Positions 1 to 6,174 of a DNA stretch of 8,331 nt are shown in pieces. The translations under genes and the position numbers were made by a program. Position 1 is the stretch's first letter, and each line of letters begins with the position of its first letter. Origin of the DNA: CAYTQK01 sp964439745 (GTDB lineage: Bacteria; Desulfobacterota; Desulfobacteria; Desulfobacterales; Desulfosudaceae); contig CAYTQK010000149.1 of assembly GCA_964439745.1 (NCBI GenBank), positions 1 through 8,331 on the forward strand, read 5' to 3'. Under the pieces are notes generated by a model. That model saw only the letters and a list, made by a program, of their open reading frames with translations. It ran no database searches and was not told the DNA's origin.

Positions 1-83
1 CCTGGGGCGAGAATCGAACTCGCACGAGGACAAGCCTCAAGGGATTTTAAGTCCATTGTGTCTACCAATTCCACCACCCAGGC
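1..83 (-). tRNA. tRNA-Leu, anticodon UAA (3' end cut by window edge)
   Basis: Read on the minus strand, this folds as a class II tRNA. The acceptor 5' strand is GCCTGGG, followed by a leucine-type D arm ending GGTAGACAC. The anticodon loop is CTTAAAA (complement of 45-51), giving anticodon UAA at 47-49. A long variable arm (GAGG/CCTC stem) precedes a T arm GCGAG-TTCGATT-CTCGC. The visible 3' acceptor strand is CCCAGG; the final pairing C, the discriminator and any encoded CCA lie outside the window. It reads UUA leucine codons, and probably UUG by wobble. One oddity is that the anticodon stem (ATGGA with TCCCT) has a U28-C42 mismatch. Type and anticodon are secure. Confidence 0.96.
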
Positions 84-97
84 ACAAGGACGAGGCT

Positions 98-111
98 CTT
101 TTCCGGAAAAG
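98..111. repeat. 14-base perfect palindrome in the tRNA leader
   Basis: CTTTTCCGGAAAAG is its own reverse complement. It lies 14 bases upstream of the tRNA 5' end, on the side where the tRNA transcript would begin. It has no loop, so it is a better candidate for a DNA-binding site or processing-region structure than for a hairpin. No function can be assigned, and it may be chance. Confidence 0.3.
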
Positions 112-144
112 CGGCCGTCCGGAAACGATACCTGTCATGACCGG

Positions 145-174
145 TTCATAACAGGACAGGGACAAGGAACGCAA
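145..174 (-). promoter_or_regulatory. candidate sigma-70 promoter for tRNA-Leu
   Basis: On the minus strand, TTGCGT (169-174) is followed after 18 bases by TATGAA (145-150). This would start a transcript near 138 with a leader of about 55 bases before the tRNA. Both boxes match the consensus only partly (four of six each), so this is a placement guess based on position and spacing. Confidence 0.3.
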
Positions 175-278
175 TTAGAAAAATTCTATATCGAAAGGAG
201 GCGCCAAAAGCAAGCTCTTTTCTGCTCACTCCTGCTGGCTTCATTCTGCCGGGCTGAGGACGCGGGTATTGAGTTTGC

Positions 279-307
279 TTGCACCAATGGTCCATTACTG
301 ATATGAA
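279..307 (+). promoter_or_regulatory. candidate sigma-70 promoter for the aldolase gene
   Basis: TTGCAC (279-284) and TATGAA (302-307) are separated by 17 bases, predicting a start near 314 and a leader of about 58 bases before the ATG at 372. The -35 box is weak (TTG conserved only). The rest of the 84-371 gap shows no convincing gene: an open frame that begins inside the tRNA is almost certainly spurious. Confidence 0.3.
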
Positions 308-371
308 AAAAGTTAAAATAAGGACTGCTTCAAGACAACCTACCTTACGGCATGAACGTTGAGAAAAAATT

Positions 372-1043
372 ATGGCTCAGACATATGAATCGTACCAATC
401 AACAGTGATCAAGGGCGTGCGGGCCCTGGTGGACAAGGGCCTGCTCCTGCAGGAAACCGGGGGGAATGTCTCGGTCCGTCTTCCCGCATCCGAGGGCATG
501 GCCATCACCCCTTCCCAGACTCCCTACCAGGACATGACCCCGGCCGATATCTGCCTGCTGGACGCGGACTTGAACCCATTGGCAGAAAACGGCCGCAAGC
601 CGTCCATCGAAGCCATGATGCATCTCCAGGTCTACCGGCAAAGACCGGACGCGGGAGCGGTGGCCCATACCCACCAGCGCTTTGCCAGCGTGTTCGCCCT
701 TCTCAACCGGCCCATCCCGGCGTTATTCGACGAAGTTTCCCTGTTCATCGGCAACCGGGTGGAGGTGGTGCCTTATGGTTTTTCCGGCAGCCAGGCCCTG
801 ATCGACAACCTGGTGCCGCTGCTGGGCAACCGGGCCAACTGCTATATCCTGCCGAATCCCGGCGCCCTGGGCCTGGGGCCGGACATGGACAAGGCCGTGC
901 GCAACGCCGCCCTGCTGGAAAAAGCCGCCGAGATTTATTGCCGGGCCCTGGCCACCGGCCTGCCCGTATCCGAACTGCCCGCCGACATCCAGACCTTTCT
1001 GGGGGCCCTGCTGGCCGAAGAACAGAACAAGGCCGGCCAGTAA
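372..1043 (+). CDS. class II aldolase/adducin-family protein (FucA-like), altered zinc site
   Basis: This 223-residue protein has the length and motifs of the class II aldolase family (L-fuculose-phosphate aldolase, AraD epimerase, methylthioribulose-phosphate dehydratase/aldolase relatives). These are cytosolic zinc enzymes that split or rearrange phosphorylated sugars. Visible features are the phosphate-binding GNVSVR loop (31-36), the ITPS segment (45-48), the catalytic/metal Glu in PSIEAMMH (E80) and the zinc pair in AHTH (H99, H101). The third zinc His normally lies in an N-H-G motif; here residues 162-164 read N-P-G (codon CCC at 858-860), so P163 replaces it. The enzyme may be altered, inactive or use another ligand. 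The start ATG has only a weak upstream GAG; no better in-frame start is seen. It stands alone and converges on the phosphorylase gene. The substrate cannot be told from sequence. Confidence 0.88.
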   Translation: MAQTYESYQSTVIKGVRALVDKGLLLQETGGNVSVRLPASEGMAITPSQTPYQDMTPADICLLDADLNPLAENGRKPSIEAMMHLQVYRQRPDAGAVAHTHQRFASVFALLNRPIPALFDEVSLFIGNRVEVVPYGFSGSQALIDNLVPLLGNRANCYILPNPGALGLGPDMDKAVRNAALLEKAAEIYCRALATGLPVSELPADIQTFLGALLAEEQNKAGQ

Positions 1044-1058
1044 TCCGGAAAGCAGAAG

Positions 1059-1077
1059 CTTGATCACAATGGTCAAG
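1059..1077. terminator. weak hairpin between convergent genes
   Basis: CTTGATC-ACAAT-GGTCAAG forms a 7-bp stem (one G-T wobble) with a 5-base loop in the 49-base gap between the aldolase and phosphorylase stop codons. There is no T-run on either side, so it is not a classical intrinsic terminator. It is the only stem I see in the gap and could contribute to termination in both directions. Confidence 0.25.
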
Positions 1078-1092
1078 GGTCCCCAACCCGGG

Positions 1093-2805
1093 CTAAAAAC
1101 TTTTATCCGTCAGCCAGCAGCTTTGAAATGGCTCCAGGCGAATATCCCCGTCGCCCACGGTCTGCCCGGAAATCAGGTCAAATGTCAGAAAAGCCGTTCC
1201 CTCCGGCCGCGGCACGGCAACCGCCTGGCCGGTCACATTGGTCAAAGCCAGAATGGTCTGGCGGTCACTCTTTCGTAGAACGCCGAAAACCGCTGCCGGA
1301 CAATCGGCCACAGCGAACCCGGCCTGCGGGTGAAAGGCCGGCTGACCCCGCCGGAGGCGTAAAAGAGCGGCATATCCGGTAAAAATACGCCGCCGCAGGG
1401 AATCGGGCAGCGACAGCTCCTGCTCTACTTCAGTAAGATCAAGCGGCCGGCGGTTGATGGTCCGCGCCCGGCCGGTCTGCCGGACACCTTCGGTCCAGTT
1501 GCCCGAACCCAGCAGGCTGTGGATATAGACACCGGGCACCCCGGGGAAAACCAGCTGGATGGCCTGGGAGGCCAGAAAAGCGGCCGCGCGGCCGGCATCG
1601 TCCGCGGCCACGCCGCCGACGGCGTCGACATAGGTAATATTCAGTTCATACGGTGTTTCCGAACCATCGGGATTTTTTTTGCAGGAAACGTCTCCACCGT
1701 GCTGCCGGGTCCACGTCACCAGCCGGTCGATCTCGGCGGCAGGCAGGATCCCCTCCAGGGGACGCACCCCGATACCGTCATGGGAGGCGGTGAAATTGAA
1801 AAAGGTGGTATGCGGCGACGGCGCGGCTACCCCCTCGGCCGCCCAACCGGCCAGGGTCGTGGCATCCCCCTGGATAAAGGTATGCAGCAGCAGCGGCGGC
1901 AGGGTGAAATTATAGACCATCTGGGCCTCGTCCCGGCCGTCTCCGAAATAACTGATATTCTCGACATGGGGAACGTTGGTTTCGGTGATGATAATCGTAT
2001 CCGGGGCGACAACGTCCAGCACGGCCCGGAACAGCCGCACCATGTCGTGCGTCTGCAGGCAGTGGATACAGGCGGTCTCGGTCTCTTTCCAGAGGTAGGC
2101 AATGGCGTCCAGCCGGATCAGGGCGGCCCCCTGGCGGACGTAAAATAGCAGCACATCCACCATCTTTTCCAGGACATCCAGGCTCTTGTAATTCAAATCA
2201 ACCTGGTCCGCGGAAAATGTGGTCCAGACGTAAACGGTCCGGCCGTCGGTCTTGACAAAGGGTGTCAGCAGGGGGGTAGTCCGGGGCCGCATCACGTGAT
2301 CCAGCGCCAGTTCCGGATCGACTTCCAGGGCCAGGTCGGCATAGCCCGGCTCATCCCTCAGATACCGGTCGAACCAGTCGCTTTCGGCGGAGATATGATT
2401 GACCACCAGGTCAAACATCAGCGCAAAATCCCGGCCCAGGCGGCGAACATCCTCCCAGCTGCCCAGTGCAGGATTGACAGCCGTAAAATCCATCACGGAA
2501 AAACCGTCATCCGAGGAGTACGGAAAAAAGGGAAGAACATGAACGGCGGAAAAGAGATCCCGCAGATATCGGGCGGCAAAATCCGCCAATGCTGCCAGCG
2601 GGACCTGGCCGGACCGGTTGAGGGAATTGCCGTAGGTAATCAGCACGGCATCTTCCTGGGTAAAAAACGAGGGCCGCCGGCTCTGCTGAACCGGGAACGC
2701 CGCCAGCAGCGGCCGGATGCGCTCCAGTGCTTCCGCCCCGCGCACAGGACCGTAAATCCGCTCCAGAATTGTCTGAATCCGCGTAAGATGTTGATCATCC
2801 GGCAT
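1093..2805 (-). CDS. GH13_18 sugar phosphorylase (sucrose/glucosylglycerate phosphorylase-like)
   Basis: This 570-residue enzyme belongs to the alpha-amylase superfamily, sucrose-phosphorylase subfamily. That subfamily uses phosphate to split an alpha-glucoside and releases glucose-1-phosphate in the cytosol. Family motifs in order: PFFPYSSDDGFSV (92-104), FDLVVNH (131-137), RLDA with the nucleophile D233, TETNVPH with acid/base E275, and ASHDG with the transition-state Asp D343. A C-terminal beta domain follows. There is no signal peptide. Characterised members act on sucrose, sucrose-6'-phosphate, glucosylglycerol or glucosylglycerate (E. coli YcjM type). The length, above the roughly 500 of true sucrose phosphorylases, is nearer the YcjM group, but the substrate is unproven. 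The start is set at 2805 by GGAGGAG nine bases upstream. An in-frame ATG at 2913 would add 36 low-quality residues and lies upstream of the predicted promoter. Confidence 0.9.
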   Translation of the reverse strand: MPDDQHLTRIQTILERIYGPVRGAEALERIRPLLAAFPVQQSRRPSFFTQEDAVLITYGNSLNRSGQVPLAALADFAARYLRDLFSAVHVLPFFPYSSDDGFSVMDFTAVNPALGSWEDVRRLGRDFALMFDLVVNHISAESDWFDRYLRDEPGYADLALEVDPELALDHVMRPRTTPLLTPFVKTDGRTVYVWTTFSADQVDLNYKSLDVLEKMVDVLLFYVRQGAALIRLDAIAYLWKETETACIHCLQTHDMVRLFRAVLDVVAPDTIIITETNVPHVENISYFGDGRDEAQMVYNFTLPPLLLHTFIQGDATTLAGWAAEGVAAPSPHTTFFNFTASHDGIGVRPLEGILPAAEIDRLVTWTRQHGGDVSCKKNPDGSETPYELNITYVDAVGGVAADDAGRAAAFLASQAIQLVFPGVPGVYIHSLLGSGNWTEGVRQTGRARTINRRPLDLTEVEQELSLPDSLRRRIFTGYAALLRLRRGQPAFHPQAGFAVADCPAAVFGVLRKSDRQTILALTNVTGQAVAVPRPEGTAFLTFDLISGQTVGDGDIRLEPFQSCWLTDKSF

Positions 2806-2814
2806 ACAGGGTTT

Positions 2815-2821
2815 CTCCTCC
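2815..2821 (-). promoter_or_regulatory. ribosome binding site fixing the phosphorylase start
   Basis: The minus strand reads GGAGGAG nine bases before ATG at 2805. This decides the start in favour of 2805 over the in-frame ATG at 2913, which has no comparable site. Confidence 0.8.
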
Positions 2822-2825
2822 GGGC

Positions 2826-2853
2826 GCGGCGTGGCCTTCGCCGTGGCCGCCGC
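2826..2853 (-). other. GC-rich hairpin in the phosphorylase mRNA leader
   Basis: GCGGCG (2826-2831) can pair with CGCCGC (2848-2853). The enclosed segment is also able to form a small GGC-CTTC-GCC stem, and the block contains a direct GTGGCC repeat (2831-2836, 2843-2848). It lies between the predicted transcription start near 2872 and the ribosome binding site, so it could affect translation or stability. It matches no riboswitch I recognise. Confidence 0.35.
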
Positions 2854-2878
2854 ACCGGTTGGCGCATATTTGCGGTTG

Positions 2879-2907
2879 ATTTTACACCAGTTTTTGCATA
2901 AGGTAAA
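2879..2907 (-). promoter_or_regulatory. probable sigma-70 promoter for the phosphorylase
   Basis: On the minus strand, TTTACC (2902-2907) and TAAAAT (2879-2884) are spaced by 17 bases. The -10 box matches five of six consensus bases and the -35 box four. A transcript would start near 2872, leaving a leader of about 67 bases. It lies in an AT-rich patch between two GC-rich genes, as expected for a divergent promoter region. Confidence 0.5.
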
Positions 2908-2922
2908 CGTCAATAATCATAT
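2894..2922 (+). promoter_or_regulatory. candidate promoter for the transporter operon
   Basis: TTGCAT (2894-2899) and TCATAT (2917-2922) are 17 bases apart and point toward the transporter. Both boxes match poorly (three of six). An alternative is TTGATT (2876-2881) with TAAGGT (2899-2904). A promoter is expected in this divergent region and would overlap the phosphorylase promoter; the exact position is uncertain. Confidence 0.22.
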
Positions 2923-2959
2923 TCACCGGAACTGTGCAGAATGGGCGGAGTAATCACAC

Positions 2960-2965
2960 AAGGAG
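2960..2965 (+). promoter_or_regulatory. ribosome binding site fixing the NSS transporter start
   Basis: AAGGAG lies seven bases before ATG at 2973. This chooses 2973 over the in-frame ATG at 2934, which would add 13 polar residues ahead of the conserved N-terminus and lacks such a site. Confidence 0.75.
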
Positions 2966-2972
2966 CGGCAGC

Positions 2973-4475
2973 ATGAAAGAAAGAGAACACTGGAAAAACC
3001 GGTCGATCTTTATCATGGCGGCGGTGGGATCGGCCATCGGACTGGGGAACATGTGGCGCTTTCCTTACATCGCCGCCCAGAACGGCGGCGGAGCCTTTTT
3101 GATCCCCTTTTTCATCGCCTTGATCACCGCCGGCATTCCCCTGATGATCATCGAATACGGGCTGGGCATCCGCGCCCAGGGCTCGGCCCATATCGCCCTG
3201 GGAAAAATCAGCAAACCCCTGCGGTTCGTGGGCTGGTTCGCCATTCTCAGCGCCCTGTTCATCAATATCTATTATTGCATGGTCCTGGGCTGGACCTGGA
3301 ACTTCCTCTTTGACATCTCCAGCATCTCCCAGTGGGGCGCCGACATCGCCACCAGCCGGGACCACTTTTTCAACGAAGTGCTGCACCTGTCGGACGGCCC
3401 CTGGCAGTTCGAGACCCTGCACTGGCACCTTCTGCTGGGACTGCTGATCACCTGGGTGATCATCTGGGCCATCATCCGCAGCGGGCTGTCCAGCATCGGC
3501 AAAATCCTGCTGTTCACGGTCCCCTTTCCCGTTATCCTGGTCCTGCTGCTGCTGGTGCGGGGGGTCACCCTGGAAGGCAGCGCCGTCGGCCTGAACTATT
3601 ATCTCGCCCCGGACTGGGGGCAGCTGGCCAATCCCCAGGTCTGGCTGGCGGCCTACGGCCAGATCTTCTTTTCCCTCTCCCTGGGCTTCGGCACCATGAT
3701 CGCCTACTCCTCGTTCATGCCGAAAGACACCGAACTGCCCAATTCCGCGGCCATCACCTCTTTTTCCAACTGCTGTTTCAGCTTTCTGGCCGGCCTGGCC
3801 GTATTCAGCGTGCTGGGCTACTTTGCCGTGGCCACCAACACCCCCATGGCGGAAGTGGCCGCTGCCAGCGGACCGGGCCTGGCCTTTGTGGTCTATCCGG
3901 CCGCCCTGGCCAAGCTGCCGGTCTGGGTGACTTTCTTCGGATTTCTCTTCTTTATCGTGCTGCTGCTGCTGGGAGTTGATTCGGCCTTCAGCCTCCTGGA
4001 AACCGTCAGCGCCGCCCTGGCCGACAAGTTCGATTTTTCCCGGCCGGTGGCCACCACCATCACCGCCTTGTTCAGCTTCCTGGCCGGTCTGCCCCTGGCC
4101 ACCAGCGCCGGCCTGTACTGGCTGGACATCATCGACCATTTTCTCATGGCCTATGTCATCACCCTGGTGGCCATTTTAGAATGCATTGCCGTGGGCTGGA
4201 TCTTCGGCGCCCGCCGATTCGCCCAGGAGGTCAACCGCACCGCGGAAATAAAAATTGGCCTGATCTTCTCAATCCTGATTAAATTTCTCACCCCACTGGT
4301 CCTGGGCGTAATCATTGTCATGTCGTTTATCAGGGAACTCCGCCATCCGTATGAGGGGTATCCCCTGACCGCCATTATTTTCATCGGGATCGGCGTAATC
4401 GTGTTGATTGCCGTAGGTGCCGGGGTGCTTTCCACAACGAAGACCGCCAATGACAAAGCCTATGAGATTGTCTGA
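2973..4475 (+). CDS. NSS-family sodium-dependent amino-acid transporter (MetP/LeuT type)
   Basis: This 500-residue inner-membrane protein belongs to the neurotransmitter:sodium symporter family, which couples Na+ entry to amino-acid uptake through the LeuT fold. The hallmark first helix, with its unwound ion/substrate site GSAIGLGNMWRFPY, spans 19-32 and is followed by AAQNGGGAFLIPF. The helix 6 signature GQIFFSLSLGFGTMIAYSSF is also clear. The C-terminus ends in two more hydrophobic helices, so about 12 membrane segments are likely by eye. The next gene encodes a MetS-like single-helix subunit, pointing to the two-component MetPS type (methionine and alanine uptake in Corynebacterium glutamicum). 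The substrate here is not determined; hydrophobic amino acids are a reasonable guess. It is the first gene of a probable four-gene operon. Confidence 0.94.
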   Translation: MKEREHWKNRSIFIMAAVGSAIGLGNMWRFPYIAAQNGGGAFLIPFFIALITAGIPLMIIEYGLGIRAQGSAHIALGKISKPLRFVGWFAILSALFINIYYCMVLGWTWNFLFDISSISQWGADIATSRDHFFNEVLHLSDGPWQFETLHWHLLLGLLITWVIIWAIIRSGLSSIGKILLFTVPFPVILVLLLLVRGVTLEGSAVGLNYYLAPDWGQLANPQVWLAAYGQIFFSLSLGFGTMIAYSSFMPKDTELPNSAAITSFSNCCFSFLAGLAVFSVLGYFAVATNTPMAEVAAASGPGLAFVVYPAALAKLPVWVTFFGFLFFIVLLLLGVDSAFSLLETVSAALADKFDFSRPVATTITALFSFLAGLPLATSAGLYWLDIIDHFLMAYVITLVAILECIAVGWIFGARRFAQEVNRTAEIKIGLIFSILIKFLTPLVLGVIIVMSFIRELRHPYEGYPLTAIIFIGIGVIVLIAVGAGVLSTTKTANDKAYEIV

Positions 4476-4508
4476 CCCCTGTATTTGAGACCAAGGAGAA
4501 TTGCCATC

Positions 4509-4634
4509 ATGGAATATACCGCCATCATCATGCTGATTGCCGGTTTTGCCCTGCTTTACGGCGGCCTGGCCTGGTGCATCGGCATTGCCTGGTACCACAG
4601 CCGCCAGCTGGACAAGCAGGCCAACGGCAGGTAA
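4509..4634 (+). CDS. MetS-family small subunit of NSS transporter
   Basis: This is a 41-residue, single-helix membrane protein. ATG at 4509 is preceded by AAGGAG (4493-4498) at ten bases, and the frame ends with TAA at 4632-4634. A short N-terminus (MEYT) leads into a hydrophobic helix (about 5-28) with the pattern AIIMLIAGF, then YGGLAWCIGIAW. A charged tail (HSRQLDKQ) follows and probably stays in the cytoplasm. This matches the small subunits found directly behind bacterial NSS transporters. In C. glutamicum, MetS is needed for transport by its partner MetP. It begins 33 bases after the transporter stop, so it is very likely co-translated and complexed with it. It is easily missed because of its size. 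Confidence 0.85.
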   Translation: MEYTAIIMLIAGFALLYGGLAWCIGIAWYHSRQLDKQANGR

Positions 4635-4656
4635 TCCATCAACGCCAAGCCGCTCT

Positions 4657-4665
4657 AAAGGAGGT
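4657..4665 (+). promoter_or_regulatory. strong ribosome binding site of the sixA-like gene
   Basis: AAAGGAGGT, close to the ideal anti-16S match, lies six bases before ATG at 4672. It rules out the longer in-frame start at 4537, which would overlap the MetS-like gene in another frame. Confidence 0.85.
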
Positions 4666-4671
4666 ACCCGC

Positions 4672-5130
4672 ATGTCACTCTACCTGGTCCGGCACGGACA
4701 CAATTTGCCCAAGGATGAAGATCCCGACCAGGGACTTTCCGACACGGGCAAGGCCGACACCCGGCGGATCGCCGAAGTCGCCAGGGGATACCAGATCCCG
4801 GTCTCGGTCATTCAGCACAGCACCAAGAAACGGGCGCGGCAGACCGCCGAGATTCTCACTTCGGTCCTGCGCCCGGGGCGGGGTGTCGAAGAAGTCGAGG
4901 GTTTAAAACCACTTGATGACATCGTCCCCGTGGCCAAGACCCTTTCACCGGACGACAACCGCATGCTGGTGGGCCACCTGCCCTTTCTCAGCCGCCTGAC
5001 CGCCTGGCTGATCACCGGTGATGCCGACATTCCGGTGATTGTTTTTCAAAACAGCGGCATCGTCTGCCTGGACAAGATCGATGCCGGCGGCTGGACCATT
5101 CAATGGGCGCTGATGCCGTATATTTCCTGA
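4672..5130 (+). CDS. sixA: SixA-type phosphohistidine phosphatase (histidine phosphatase superfamily)
   Basis: This 152-residue cytosolic protein has the size of SixA, which removes phosphate from phosphohistidine on histidine-phosphotransfer or PTS proteins. The catalytic RHG motif is at 7-9 (H8 is the phosphate acceptor). LSDTGKADTRRIA (22-34) fits the family. The KRARQTAEIL block (53-62) supplies a phosphate-binding Arg, GLKPLDD (77-83) follows, and the second catalytic His is in LVGHLPFLSRL (H102). It sits 37 bases after the MetS-like gene and 23 bases before the MBL gene, so it is probably co-transcribed. Its target cannot be told from sequence; in E. coli, SixA acts on ArcB and on nitrogen-PTS NPr. 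The small size without a lid insert argues against phosphoglycerate mutase. Confidence 0.9.
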   Translation: MSLYLVRHGHNLPKDEDPDQGLSDTGKADTRRIAEVARGYQIPVSVIQHSTKKRARQTAEILTSVLRPGRGVEEVEGLKPLDDIVPVAKTLSPDDNRMLVGHLPFLSRLTAWLITGDADIPVIVFQNSGIVCLDKIDAGGWTIQWALMPYIS

Positions 5131-5153
5131 AAAACGGCCGGACGAAACTTTTT

Positions 5154-6065
5154 ATGACCTATCGTGTTACCCCCTTTTCCGATTCGGTTCGGCGCATCGC
5201 GCTGACACCGCCCCTCGAGGGATTTGACGAGTTTATCTGCGCCTGGGTGATGACCGGGGCAAAAACTTTCCTGGTGGATCCCGGCCCGGCGGTGACGATC
5301 AAGCCCCTGCTGGCCGCCCTGGCTGAGATCGGCCTGAATCGGCTGGATGCCATCCTGCTGACCCACATCCATATTGATCATGCCGGCGGCATCGGCGAAG
5401 TGGCGGCCGCCTTTCCCGAGGCTCCCATTGTCTGTCACGAGGCGGCTATGCCCCACCTGGTGGACCCGGAAAAGCTGTGGCAGGGCACCCTCAAGACCCT
5501 GGGCGAGACCGCCCGGGCCTACGGTCCCATTTCGCCGGTACCGCGGAACCGGCTTATCGCAGCCGAACAATGGTCCGAGGACAGCGTGCGGGCCATTCTG
5601 ACCCCGGGACACGCCGTCCACCATGTCAGCTACCTGGCCGCCGACGGAACCCTCTTTGCCGGCGAAGCCGGCGGGGTCAACATCGATTTCGGAACGGGGC
5701 GAACCTACCTGCGTCCGGCCACACCGCCCCGCTTTGACCTGGAGATCTCCGCGGCCAGCATCGACCGGCTGCTGGCGGAAAATCCCGCCACCATCTGTTA
5801 CGGCCACACCGCCTGCCGGTCAAATGCCGTAAAATGGCTGCAAACCCACAAGGGGCAGTTATATGCCTGGGAGAAAATCATCGCGGAAGAGCTCCGGAAA
5901 GAAGCGGACGAGACGGTGGTAGGTCGTTGCGCCGACCGGCTCCTGGCCGAAGACCCGCTGCTGTCAGGACTGGCTGATGCGCCGGCCACCGTTCACTGGC
6001 GGGAACGATTTTTTATGAAAAACAGCATCCGGGGCTTTATCGGGTATATCGCGGAATCATCGTAA
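5154..6065 (+). CDS. MBL-fold metallohydrolase, Glu at the metal-bridging position
   Basis: This 303-residue protein belongs to the metallo-beta-lactamase superfamily (dinuclear metal hydrolases, often glyoxalase II-like thioesterases). The LTHIHIDHAGG motif (69-79) supplies H71, H73, D75 and H76. TPGH gives H153, and YGHTA gives the last His (H218). The metal-bridging residue, usually Asp in a GD motif, is Glu in FAGEAGG (E171, codon GAA at 5664-5666). PATPPRFDLE (188-197) and a helical C-terminal domain complete it. There is no signal peptide. The start is uncertain: ATG 5154 puts the protein 23 bases behind sixA, while ATG 5103 would overlap sixA by 28 bases and add 17 residues that look like out-of-frame sequence. 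Neither has a strong Shine-Dalgarno. It is the last gene of the operon; the substrate is unknown. Confidence 0.88.
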   Translation: MTYRVTPFSDSVRRIALTPPLEGFDEFICAWVMTGAKTFLVDPGPAVTIKPLLAALAEIGLNRLDAILLTHIHIDHAGGIGEVAAAFPEAPIVCHEAAMPHLVDPEKLWQGTLKTLGETARAYGPISPVPRNRLIAAEQWSEDSVRAILTPGHAVHHVSYLAADGTLFAGEAGGVNIDFGTGRTYLRPATPPRFDLEISAASIDRLLAENPATICYGHTACRSNAVKWLQTHKGQLYAWEKIIAEELRKEADETVVGRCADRLLAEDPLLSGLADAPATVHWRERFFMKNSIRGFIGYIAESS

Positions 6066-6174
6066 GTCAGACAAATCCGGCCCAAAAAGGAGGCTTATCC
6101 AAAAAAATCAAGGGATATTTTTCCGGTTTGAATTTTCTTCTCAATGAAATAATTTTCCCCAACGTATCGTCCCT

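Noticed and set aside
194..201. Shine-Dalgarno-like GAAAGGAGG upstream of the aldolase gene
   Set aside because: No start codon follows within the normal spacing, and no small frame with coding character is seen.
58..306. Open frame of 82 codons beginning inside the tRNA gene
   Set aside because: It starts within the tRNA, has no ribosome binding site and shows no recognisable family pattern.
1..371. tRNA-Leu as an integration site for a mobile element
   Set aside because: Elements usually join at the tRNA 3' end, which lies outside the window. No integrase, repeat of the tRNA 3' end or phage gene is visible here.
1519..2148. Plus-strand open frame of 209 codons inside the phosphorylase gene
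   Set aside because: It lies opposite conserved GH13 catalytic motifs and encodes a Gly-rich sequence without domains.
2910..4139. Long minus-strand open frame (409 codons) opposite the NSS transporter
   Set aside because: Its translation is a Gly/Gln/Asp-rich, domain-free sequence typical of the reverse strand of a GC-biased gene. The plus-strand frame has clear NSS family motifs.
6084..6093. Shine-Dalgarno-like AAAAAGGAGG between the MBL and SGNH genes
   Set aside because: No ATG, GTG or TTG follows at a usable distance with an open frame. The next ATG (near 6144) runs into a stop after two codons.
6066..6174. Intrinsic terminator between the convergent MBL and SGNH genes
   Set aside because: The gap is AT-rich with several T- and A-runs, but I could not find a stem longer than about 4 bp next to one.
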